Of a stretch of 49,323 nucleotides of DNA, positions 42,923 through 49,323 are shown one piece after another. The DNA comes from Rhodoferax sp. OV413 (lineage in GTDB: Bacteria; Pseudomonadota; Gammaproteobacteria; Pseudomonadales; Pseudohongiellaceae). Both the position numbers and the translations under genes were made by a program. The stretch is from assembly GCA_943330915.2 (NCBI GenBank), contig CALQJO020000019.1, positions 1 to 49,323 on the forward strand. The letters are read 5' to 3'. The notes beneath the pieces are model-generated. The model had not been told where the DNA came from. It was given only the letters and a program-made list of their open reading frames with translations, and ran no database searches. The stretch's first letter is position 1. The number at the start of each line of letters is the position of its first letter.

Positions 42923-43795
42923 TTACTGGGGGCGCATCACCTTTTGTTCGCTTTCGCGTAGCAACCAGATCAGGCCCAGACCAAAGCCGGCATTAAACTT
43001 ATTTTCAAACAGTGGGCTGCGGATGTTTGCAGCGCCATGATGAAAACTGGTCTGAATGCTGGCAAACATGCGTGCTTTGTTGCTGATGTGCCAGGTGCCG
43101 GAAAAATTTAATCCGGTGCCGAAATAACCACCCCGCGCCCGATATGTGGAGCGATCCGGCTGGTTAAACTCATGGCTGACATCAAAAAAGTAGCCATGAA
43201 CGTCGCGGGTCGCCCACAAAGGCTTCAGTGATACCGTCGCTTCCAGTTGCGGATGGAATGCACCGTAATGCCGGTAACGCAGCATGGGTTCAAACACATA
43301 ACCATGATGGTCGACTCCGCCAAAATCAGTCGAGAATGCTGCACGGGTCTGCAGTGCCAACTGAATTTCTGAGCGGCTGGTATCGCTGAACTCATATTTT
43401 TGTAAGTTGAACACCAGTTGTGGGCCGACTTCAAAAATAAAGTCCAGATCCGGCATACCCTCGCGCAGTTCATTGCCTTCACTCTCGGAATCAAACGCCG
43501 CGGCAAATGACAGCGACAGCTCATAATTGCCGTTCTCGGAGGCTACCGCGCGCGCTGCACCACCGTCGCCGATGCGCAGAACATCTCCGCGATAAACCAT
43601 GTATGGCAAGCCGAGACCGCGCGTCTGAGTTTCATCCGATGACGGGTAATGCGGCTGCACCAGCACGCCGCCACCCAGACCCAGTTCCCACAGGGGTTTT
43701 TCGATCAGCACTGGCTCTGCCGCCAGTAATGGCATGCTGACAATTGAGGTTGCCACAAACACAGCTGATGATTTCAGGAGTTTGACTGTCTTCAT
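42923..43795 (-). CDS. MipA/OmpV family outer-membrane protein
   Basis: 290 aa. The signal peptide S-S-A-V-F-V-A-T-S-I-V-S-M-P-L-L-A ends before A-E-P. The mature part starts W-E-L-G-L-G-G-G and has Q-P-H-Y-P-S-S-D-E and P-Y-M-V-Y-R-G-D-V-L, the family's opening strands; alternating hydrophobic strands continue to the C-terminal G-L-I-W-L-L. MipA scaffolds murein synthase and lytic enzymes, while OmpV is an adhesin-like porin; both options remain. The start overlaps the S1/P1 nuclease stop by four bases. Confidence 0.88.
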   Translation of the reverse strand: MKTVKLLKSSAVFVATSIVSMPLLAAEPVLIEKPLWELGLGGGVLVQPHYPSSDETQTRGLGLPYMVYRGDVLRIGDGGAARAVASENGNYELSLSFAAAFDSESEGNELREGMPDLDFIFEVGPQLVFNLQKYEFSDTSRSEIQLALQTRAAFSTDFGGVDHHGYVFEPMLRYRHYGAFHPQLEATVSLKPLWATRDVHGYFFDVSHEFNQPDRSTYRARGGYFGTGLNFSGTWHISNKARMFASIQTSFHHGAANIRSPLFENKFNAGFGLGLIWLLRESEQKVMRPQ

Positions 43796-44820
43796 AAATT
43801 TTCCAGAGTATGGGCAATTCGCGCGCCGGCTTCTGCGAGTCGCCGGGTGGCAATGATACGCATCTCTTCCTGATACGCATCAGTCAGCGTAACGGTTTCC
43901 AGTTCATCACCCGTCCGTTCGCTGCGCACCACAAGGCTGGTAATTGATTCCGGGTAGACCGTGCTTTGCAGGATGTCACGGCTCTCCTGTAACCAGCGAG
44001 CAGGATGAAATTCAAGTTGTGCAGGATCCGCCGAGAACTCTGTGCCCATGTTGATCAGCACCGGCAGTGACTGTGACACCGGTGTCTCGCGAAGCGCACG
44101 GTCCCATGCCGAATGCAGATTGCCGACACTCAGGCGTATGCCATTGCCACCGCGGTCGCCCTCTGGAAACAGGCTCTCCGATACCAGCGCGCCGGTGTGC
44201 AGTGGTTGATGAATATCGCCGATCAGGTGCAGCAGCCAGCTCAACGCGACGGCTTTCTCAGCGGGGTCGGAGGCGTTTTGTAGCTGATAAATGGCAAAGT
44301 CCAGGCCGTTGGCCACATTATCCACTTGCGATCGCTGTTGAATCTGCTCGGCAGGAACACCGGCTACGTCCGGGAAAGGCTCGGTGTTGACATAGACATT
44401 GCCTTGACGCACGGCCTCATCGCGCAACCAGGCTCCATCAATCCAGTGCCAGTTCGGGTTGTCAAAACGGGCTTCATCGTCCCCTTCAAATCCGCGTGCC
44501 AGATCCGGCCAGATGGCTGCCTGGCCAAGCTGCCACTGCGCCTGAGTGTCGCGGTCAGCGGCTTTGATGTCATCGGGCATGGTGTCCACAAAGTCCTGAT
44601 TAAAGCGCGGGTGCGCACGCAGCATTGTCATGACCTGTTCGCGTGTGTCGGCTGACATCAACGCCCAGGCGACGTCAGCAGACAGACGATGTCCGACAGC
44701 ATCCCAGGCGGTTGCTGTGAACGGCAGCAACAGCAGGGCAGCGGCTGTCGAGCTTGTCATGACCCGGCGGACATGGCGATGAATGGGGGAGAAAAACGGC
44801 GTGGGGTATTTTGAAAACAT
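43792..44820 (-). CDS. S1/P1 nuclease
   Basis: 342 aa exported zinc nuclease. Signal cleavage after T-A-T-A would leave W-D-A-V-G-H-R, with Trp1 as N-terminal zinc ligand as in P1 nuclease. Other ligands are visible in H-L-I-G-D-I-H-Q-P-L-H and the N-P-N-W-H-W segment. It degrades single-stranded DNA or RNA and removes 3' phosphates. The long start at 44820 gives a 38-residue signal, and ATG 44760 gives a short one of 18. It precedes mipA with translational coupling, which suggests phosphate or nucleotide scavenging with an outer-membrane partner. Confidence 0.92.
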   Translation of the reverse strand: MFSKYPTPFFSPIHRHVRRVMTSSTAAALLLLPFTATAWDAVGHRLSADVAWALMSADTREQVMTMLRAHPRFNQDFVDTMPDDIKAADRDTQAQWQLGQAAIWPDLARGFEGDDEARFDNPNWHWIDGAWLRDEAVRQGNVYVNTEPFPDVAGVPAEQIQQRSQVDNVANGLDFAIYQLQNASDPAEKAVALSWLLHLIGDIHQPLHTGALVSESLFPEGDRGGNGIRLSVGNLHSAWDRALRETPVSQSLPVLINMGTEFSADPAQLEFHPARWLQESRDILQSTVYPESITSLVVRSERTGDELETVTLTDAYQEEMRIIATRRLAEAGARIAHTLENL

Positions 44821-45008
44821 AGATAAGCTTCCGGTTCTGGGGTTTGCGCACAGTGTAACAGAGGCGGGTGTGATGCAGCGCGCAGTCAGTATTGCCGGCA
44901 GATGGTGGGCAAAACAACGCGTGCATGAGGCTGTGCTGCTGATATCAATACGGTATAGTCAGATCACAAGCGTGACAGCATCGAGGCTGGCGCGGTCAGC
45001 GAGCAGGC

Positions 45009-45048
45009 AAAAAAATGCCCACGTGGAGCGCTTGGCTCACACGTGGGC
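45009..45048 (-). terminator. Orphan rho-independent terminator on the minus strand
   Basis: GCCCACGTG (45017-45025) pairs with CACGTGGGC (45040-45048), inside it GAGC/GCTC, and on the minus strand the stem is followed by T-rich A-TTTTTTT. No annotated minus-strand gene ends here: the nearest one upstream on that strand is beyond arfB and VOC. The 564-base gap 44821-45384 is otherwise empty of convincing ORFs. Confidence 0.65.
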
Positions 45049-45155
45049 GAGTTATCACCCATCAATGGAAAAGGGGAGAGTCTGTTCCATTTAAGCCACT
45101 AGCAGGGGAATGCCAGTGCTTGAGAGGGTCTTTGCATGAGCTGTGCCAGTTTTTT

Positions 45156-45183
45156 TTGACATAAGTCTTACTTGTTGTATTTA
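45156..45183 (+). promoter_or_regulatory. Candidate sigma-70 promoter for arfB
   Basis: TTGACA at 45156-45161 and TATTTA at 45178-45183 are spaced 16 bases. A transcript would begin near 45190 and leave a leader of almost 200 bases before arfB. Confidence 0.4.
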
Positions 45184-45384
45184 AAGACAAAGATATTTTT
45201 TTCAAAGTGTTTGGCGGGTTTCTTGTACGTGTAAAGCGTCGCTGCACAGGCACGGAGCGGTTCTTTTTGGGTCTTTCATGGTGATGCTGCACCCATATGG
45301 GGCGTAGCAGGGTGTGGGCCTATCTGGGTGCGTGAATAGCCGGGTGCAGGATTGGCAAGATACTGTCATAGAGGGATGTAGCTG

Positions 45385-45798
45385 ATGGAACCGTCAGAGT
45401 TAAAGCAAGTACAGGTCCATGAAATCGACTTTAACGCCATAAGAGCACAAGGAGCCGGTGGCCAGAACGTCAACAAAGTGTCGTCAGCCATTCATCTGCG
45501 TTACGACGTCAGGGCGTCGTCACTGCCCGACGAGATCAAGTCCTTGGTGCTGGAGTTGCGCGACCGGCGCATGACGGCGGAAGGCGTGATTGTGATCAAA
45601 GCTCAACGGTTCCGCACTCAGGAAAAAAATCGCGAAGATGCCATCAAACGTTTACAGGCGCTCATCGATACCGCCTGTGAGGTAGCGCCGGCGCGTCTAG
45701 CCACCCGTGTGCCACGGGCAGCCAAACGTCAGCGCCTGGATGAAAAGCGCAAGGTATCTACGATCAAGTCCTTACGCGGTAAACCCATTGCCGAGTAA
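45385..45798 (+). CDS. arfB: Alternative ribosome-rescue factor ArfB (YaeJ)
   Basis: 137 aa. The catalytic G-A-G-G-Q-N-V-N-K-V-S-S is at residues 24-35; GGQ releases the peptide from stalled tRNA. The basic C-terminal tail (A-A-K-R-Q-R-L-D-E-K-R-K to K-S-L-R-G-K) enters the mRNA channel of non-stop ribosomes. Length matches E. coli ArfB (140). AGAGGGATG lies before the ATG. The VOC gene follows after 35 bases. Confidence 0.94.
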   Translation: MEPSELKQVQVHEIDFNAIRAQGAGGQNVNKVSSAIHLRYDVRASSLPDEIKSLVLELRDRRMTAEGVIVIKAQRFRTQEKNREDAIKRLQALIDTACEVAPARLATRVPRAAKRQRLDEKRKVSTIKSLRGKPIAE

Positions 45799-45833
45799 AC
45801 TCCGTTATCTAATTTTTACAAGAGAGCAGCACC

Positions 45834-46265
45834 ATGTTACGACCGTTTCATCTGGCCATTCCCGTCCGTGATCTGGACGAAGCCCGCGAATTTTATGGCA
45901 AGCGGCTGAGCCTGCCGCAAGGACGCAGTTCAGATCAGTGGATTGATTACAACCTGTTTGGACATCAGCTGGTGGTGCATTTGAATCCGAATTTGGGAAA
46001 AGAGGGTTCGGTACATCAGCATGCCAATCATGTCGATGGTCATGGCGTGCCTGTGCCGCATTTTGGAGTGGTGTTAACACTGGAGGAGTTTGCTGTGTTC
46101 GAACAGCAACTGCGGGCCATGGGCACCGAATTTGTGATTGAGCCCTACATTCGCTTTAAAGGTCTGGCGGGCGAACAGGCCACCATGTTTTTTAAAGATC
46201 CGTCCGGAAATGCCCTGGAGTTCAAGGCATTCCGGGATATCGAATCGCAGTTGTTTGCGGTCTGA
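45834..46265 (+). CDS. VOC family protein (glyoxalase/dioxygenase fold)
   Basis: 143 aa. Opening [17 protein letters not shown] and closing [15 protein letters not shown] match VOC domains of the Glo_EDI type, with metal ligands His in F-H-L and Glu in L-E-F; a third in H-Q-L-V-V-H. The substrate is unknown. It ends at 46265 with TGA, and the opposing thiolase ends directly at 46266 (TGATCA), so there is no space between two convergent genes. Confidence 0.88.
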   Translation: MLRPFHLAIPVRDLDEAREFYGKRLSLPQGRSSDQWIDYNLFGHQLVVHLNPNLGKEGSVHQHANHVDGHGVPVPHFGVVLTLEEFAVFEQQLRAMGTEFVIEPYIRFKGLAGEQATMFFKDPSGNALEFKAFRDIESQLFAV

Positions 46266-47447
46266 TCAGTACACTTCAAACAGACCGGCGCCGCCCATTC
46301 CACCACCAATACACATGGTGCACACCACGTATTTGGCGCCGCGACGTTTGCCTTCGATCAGTGCGTGACCCACCATTCGCGCACCGCTCATGCCGTAGGG
46401 GTGACCAATCGAGATAGCGCCTCCGTTGACGTTCAGCAGTTCGTCCGGGATCCCCAGTTTGTCGCGGCAGTACAGTACCTGCACGGCAAACGCTTCATTG
46501 AGCTCCCACAGGCCGATGTCTTCCATTTTTAAACCAAAACGCTTGAGCAACACCGGGATGGCAAATACCGGACCAATACCCATTTCGTCAGGCTCACAGC
46601 CGGCAACAGCCATGCCGCGATAGGCTCCGAGCGGGGTCAAACCGCGTTTTTCAGCGAGTTTGCTGTCCATCAGGATGCTGGCTGACGCGCCGTCTGACAG
46701 CTGGCTGGCATTACCGGCGGTAATGCAGCCGCCTTCAATAACAGGCTTCAGGCTTTGCAAGCCTTCCAGCGTGGTTTCCGGGCGGTTGCCCTCATCTTTA
46801 GTCAACTTGACAGTTTTGAAGCTGATCTCGCCGGTGGCCTTGTCAGCCACGCCCATGGATGACTCCATGGGTGCGATTTCCTGATCAAATTTCCCGGCTG
46901 CCTGGGCAGCGGCTGTGCGCTGCTGGCTCTGAAAGCTGTATTCATCCTGTGCGTCACGGCTGATGCCATAACGCTTGGCAACAATTTCGGCAGTCTGCAG
47001 CATGGGCATGTAGGCATGCTGCGACAGAGCCACTACATTCGCATCAACGGTGCGGAATTTGTTGCGATGATCGTTCTGCACCAGGCTGATTGATTCAAGG
47101 CCGGCACCCACCACAATATCCATGTTGTCGACGATGATTTGTTTGGCAGCCGTGGCGATGGCCATCATGCCAGAGGCACACTGGCGATCGATGCTCATAC
47201 CAGAAACGCTGCTGGGCAGGCCTGCAGCCACACCGGCAAGCCGGCCAATATTGTAGCCAGTCGTGCCTTGCTGCACGGCACATCCCATCACCACATCATC
47301 AATCTCATGGGGTGCGATTCCCGCGCGTTTGACGGCTTCGCGAATGGCATGTGCACCCAGTGTCGGCCCTTCCGTGTTGTTAAAGGCGCCGCGATAGGCT
47401 TTTCCAATCGGGGTTCGGGCGGTTGCCACGATGACTGCTTCTCTCAT
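46266..47447 (-). CDS. Acetyl-CoA acyltransferase (thiolase family)
   Basis: 393 aa. It begins [15 protein letters not shown]. The nucleophile cysteine is in D-R-Q-C-A-S-G-M, the base histidine in I-G-H-P-Y-G-M-S-G, and the second cysteine in C-I-G-G-G-M-G. The G-H-P-Y-G variant differs from the usual G-H-P-L-G. The ATG at 47447 has AAGGA before it. It acts in the last step of beta-oxidation or, reversed, in acetoacetyl-CoA formation. It is a second thiolase in this window and not part of the fadJ operon. Confidence 0.92.
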   Translation of the reverse strand: MREAVIVATARTPIGKAYRGAFNNTEGPTLGAHAIREAVKRAGIAPHEIDDVVMGCAVQQGTTGYNIGRLAGVAAGLPSSVSGMSIDRQCASGMMAIATAAKQIIVDNMDIVVGAGLESISLVQNDHRNKFRTVDANVVALSQHAYMPMLQTAEIVAKRYGISRDAQDEYSFQSQQRTAAAQAAGKFDQEIAPMESSMGVADKATGEISFKTVKLTKDEGNRPETTLEGLQSLKPVIEGGCITAGNASQLSDGASASILMDSKLAEKRGLTPLGAYRGMAVAGCEPDEMGIGPVFAIPVLLKRFGLKMEDIGLWELNEAFAVQVLYCRDKLGIPDELLNVNGGAISIGHPYGMSGARMVGHALIEGKRRGAKYVVCTMCIGGGMGGAGLFEVY

Positions 47448-47554
47448 GATGGGTCCTTCTAGTCGTTTGACTGCTTGTTGAGACAAAATGAATCAGAATT
47501 AGAACAGTTGTTCGTGCCGCAGTGTAGCCGAAGCACCATTAAAATCCCAAGCGT

Positions 47555-47570
47555 AATCATGACGATGATT
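47555..47570. promoter_or_regulatory. Candidate operator between thiolase and copper-monooxygenase genes
   Basis: AATCAT-GACG-ATGATT is a perfect 6-4-6 inverted repeat in the 275-base divergent gap. It lies about 108 bases from the thiolase start and 153 from the monooxygenase start. Its binding protein is unknown; it is not a good Fur or FNR site. Confidence 0.35.
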
Positions 47571-47722
47571 CTGACGTGAATTTTGGTGAGTTTGACCTTT
47601 CTGCCGTAGTTCCTGACTTTTGTATCATTGCTGTTGGTCTGAGCTTGTGCTAGCGTCGACCTGTCCGTTTATCAACAATAACAAGGCTGTTCTGCCTCGG
47701 CAGATGGCGAACCGGAGGAAAA

Positions 47723-49323
47723 ATGAAAGCACGTATGCATCCCTTGCAGGGCAGGCGCTTGTTTAGCCTGACAACCCTGTTGTCCGCCGCTACATTGGCA
47801 GCAGCCTTGTCGGCGCCGCTGTCCGCGCAAACCCCCGCCCCTGATCTCAGTAGTCGGGTTGGCGATTTCTCGCTTCTTGATCAAAACGGTTATTTTCATC
47901 ACATGAGTTGGTACGACAATCGCAAGGCGATTGTATTGCTGGTGCAGGCAAACGGCAGTGATGCATTCCGTCAGGCGTTGCCAACCTTTGCTGCGCTGCA
48001 GGCGACGCATCAGGATGACTTCCAGTTCTTTATGCTCAATCCGCTGGGTGAGTCACGTGCATCGGTGATTGACGCCGTTGCTGAGGTTGGACAGACCATA
48101 CCGGTGCTGATTGATGACGCACAAATCGTTGCTGAATCCATGAACGTGCAAACTGTCGGTGAAGCGCTGATTTTCGATCCGCGCTCTTTCCGCCTGGTTT
48201 ACCGCGGCCCGGTCTCCGGTCTTGAGAAGGCGCTGACAGAAGTAAACGCCGGACAGGAAGTCAGTAATCCTGTAGTGGCGGTGACTGGTGAGGCTGTTCA
48301 ATACGCGGCGCGTGATCACAACATGGCACGCACCGTATCGTACTCTCAGGAAGTGGCACCTATCCTTGCCCAAAATTGTGCCAGCTGTCACCGTGACGGC
48401 GGTATCGCGCCGTTTGCACTGGACAGCCACTCCATGGCCCAGGGCTGGTCACCGATGATCCGTGAAGTATTGATGACCAAGCGCATGCCGCCTGGCCAGA
48501 TTGATCCTCACGTCGGCGATTTTGTAAACAGCTACACCGTTAGCCCGCAAGATCAGCAGACCATTCTGCACTGGATTGCCCAAGGTGCTCAGCGCGACGG
48601 CGACGTTGATCCGCTGGCAGAGCTGGTTTGGCCTGCAACCGAATGGGCTTTTGGTGAGCCTGATCTGATTGTTGAGCTGCCGCCGCAGGTCATTCCTGCC
48701 ACGGGAGTGCTGGATTACCGCAATGTGGTTGTCCCGTTTGAAGGTCTGACCGAAGACCGTTGGGTGCGCGCAAGTCAGTACATCGCTGGTGACCGCACCG
48801 TCTTGCACCACACACTTAACAGCATTCTGCCGCCGGGTACCGACGGTAACCGCCGCTTCCTCGGGGGTGGTAGCAATGCAGATGAAGCCAACATCACTGC
48901 CTATATCCCTGGTGCCGAGCCCAGCATCGAGCCGGAAAACACTGGTGGTCTGTTGAAGGCTGGTTCACAGCTTGCTCTGCAGTTGCACTACACAACCAAT
49001 GGTCGTGAAACTGTTGATAACAGCCGTATCGGCATCTGGTTCTATCCAAAAGATCAGGTACCTGAAAAACGCATGTCAGGTCAGTGTGCATGCATCTTTA
49101 CACCTGACTGGACAAATATTCCGCCGAATGATCCTGATTTTGAACAGACACAGTCAGTTACCGTGCCCCGCGATGCTTACTTGCATGCGTTCCTGCCGCA
49201 CATGCATTTCCGTGGCAAGCGTATGCGTTTTGAAGCGACTTATCCGGATGGCAGCAGCGAAGAGCTGATCAATATCGCTAACTACAATTACAACTGGCAG
49301 CTGCGTTACCAGTTGCGCGAGCC
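47723..49323 (+). CDS. Exported redoxin / cytochrome c / copper type II monooxygenase fusion, N-terminal part
   Basis: 533 residues are in the window; the end is cut off. Signal peptide (S-A-A-T-L-A-A-A-L-S-A-P-L-S-A-Q). Residues 45-175 form a thioredoxin-like domain without the peroxidatic cysteine or CxxC. A cytochrome-c heme site C-A-S-C-H is at 219-223. From about 330 on it resembles copper-dependent ascorbate monooxygenases of the PHM/DBM type: His362-His363 (L-H-H-T), His422 (L-H-Y) and His493-x-His495 (P-H-M-H-F), ligands for two coppers. GGAGG lies just before the ATG. The electron path heme to copper is inferred. Substrate unknown. Confidence 0.85.
   Translation, partial: MKARMHPLQGRRLFSLTTLLSAATLAAALSAPLSAQTPAPDLSSRVGDFSLLDQNGYFHHMSWYDNRKAIVLLVQANGSDAFRQALPTFAALQATHQDDFQFFMLNPLGESRASVIDAVAEVGQTIPVLIDDAQIVAESMNVQTVGEALIFDPRSFRLVYRGPVSGLEKALTEVNAGQEVSNPVVAVTGEAVQYAARDHNMARTVSYSQEVAPILAQNCASCHRDGGIAPFALDSHSMAQGWSPMIREVLMTKRMPPGQIDPHVGDFVNSYTVSPQDQQTILHWIAQGAQRDGDVDPLAELVWPATEWAFGEPDLIVELPPQVIPATGVLDYRNVVVPFEGLTEDRWVRASQYIAGDRTVLHHTLNSILPPGTDGNRRFLGGGSNADEANITAYIPGAEPSIEPENTGGLLKAGSQLALQLHYTTNGRETVDNSRIGIWFYPKDQVPEKRMSGQCACIFTPDWTNIPPNDPDFEQTQSVTVPRDAYLHAFLPHMHFRGKRMRFEATYPDGSSEELINIANYNYNWQLRYQLRE

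Noticed and set aside
44783-45094. Plus-strand open frame of 103 codons beside the S1/P1 nuclease start
   Set aside because: It overlaps the nuclease gene start on the other strand, has no recognisable domain, and its C-terminal part runs through the terminator hairpin.
45062-45292. Minus-strand open frame of 76 codons before arfB
   Set aside because: Low-complexity, basic, no domain and a poor ribosome site; the minus-strand transcript implied by the terminator is more likely noncoding.
1-49323. CRISPR arrays, tRNA, rRNA, transposase or phage genes
   Set aside because: None seen: repeats present are two-copy or hairpin elements and no RNA gene pattern was recognised in the gaps.

Overview
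The window reads as a chromosome segment of an aerobic or facultative, probably marine gammaproteobacterium with moderate GC. Support comes from an FNR/ANR-type regulator with four cysteines, Hsp33, ArfB, SpeD/SpeE, ClsA-type cardiolipin synthase, MipA/OmpV and UppP, plus many fatty-acid and acyl-CoA catabolic genes. No rRNA, tRNA, CRISPR array, integrase or transposase was seen. The exact genus cannot be fixed from the sequence alone.

Layout. 1-5827: edge of uppP, a PECR-like SDR, then a divergent acyl-CoA operon with two acyl-CoA dehydrogenases of the PimC/PimD type, a histidine phosphatase and an ACAD10/11- or LvaA-like kinase. 5890-9932: AEC and MATE transporters, and a spermidine-synthase-like protein split into a membrane half and a catalytic half. 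9925-12194: a reactive-sulfur module with two YeeE/YedE halves, a BigR-like ArsR repressor and, divergently, a persulfide dioxygenase. 12221-14639: fnr, uspA and a tandem-Usp protein around a candidate FNR site. 14599-18249: a minus-strand operon speD-speE-EEP nuclease-cls. 18555-24320: a beta-oxidation block of acyl-CoA dehydrogenase, thiolase, FadJ-type bifunctional enzyme and zinc alcohol dehydrogenase. 24436-26788: two exported hydrolases.

26789-28905 is the most unusual accessory stretch. A 68-aa peptide with a double-glycine leader (bacteriocin or microcin-like) is followed by two tandem copies of a DUF5658-like membrane protein. Each copy sits behind an identical hairpin leader. The first copy still carries a fossil of the 3' end of the neighbouring ridA gene, which records how the duplication arose.

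28906-38598: a DMT exporter, a Fur-box-preceded zinc metallopeptidase, a PlsB-like acyltransferase, a serine hydrolase flanked by two large structured elements, an SDR, a truncated RidA homologue, HupE, Hsp33, a cupin and a GFA protein. The two flanking elements (32445-32615 and 34306-34486) have matching architecture. Their variable arm blocks differ in sequence but stay complementary within each copy, the pattern expected if structure rather than sequence is selected. A third, unrelated REP-like hairpin overlaps the GFA stop codon.

38615-49323: an exported esterase, threonine aldolase, an FAD oxidoreductase, an AlkC-like glycosylase, MipA, S1/P1 nuclease, an intergenic region with an orphan minus-strand terminator, ArfB, a VOC protein, a thiolase, and the start of a redoxin/cytochrome c/copper monooxygenase fusion that runs off the window.
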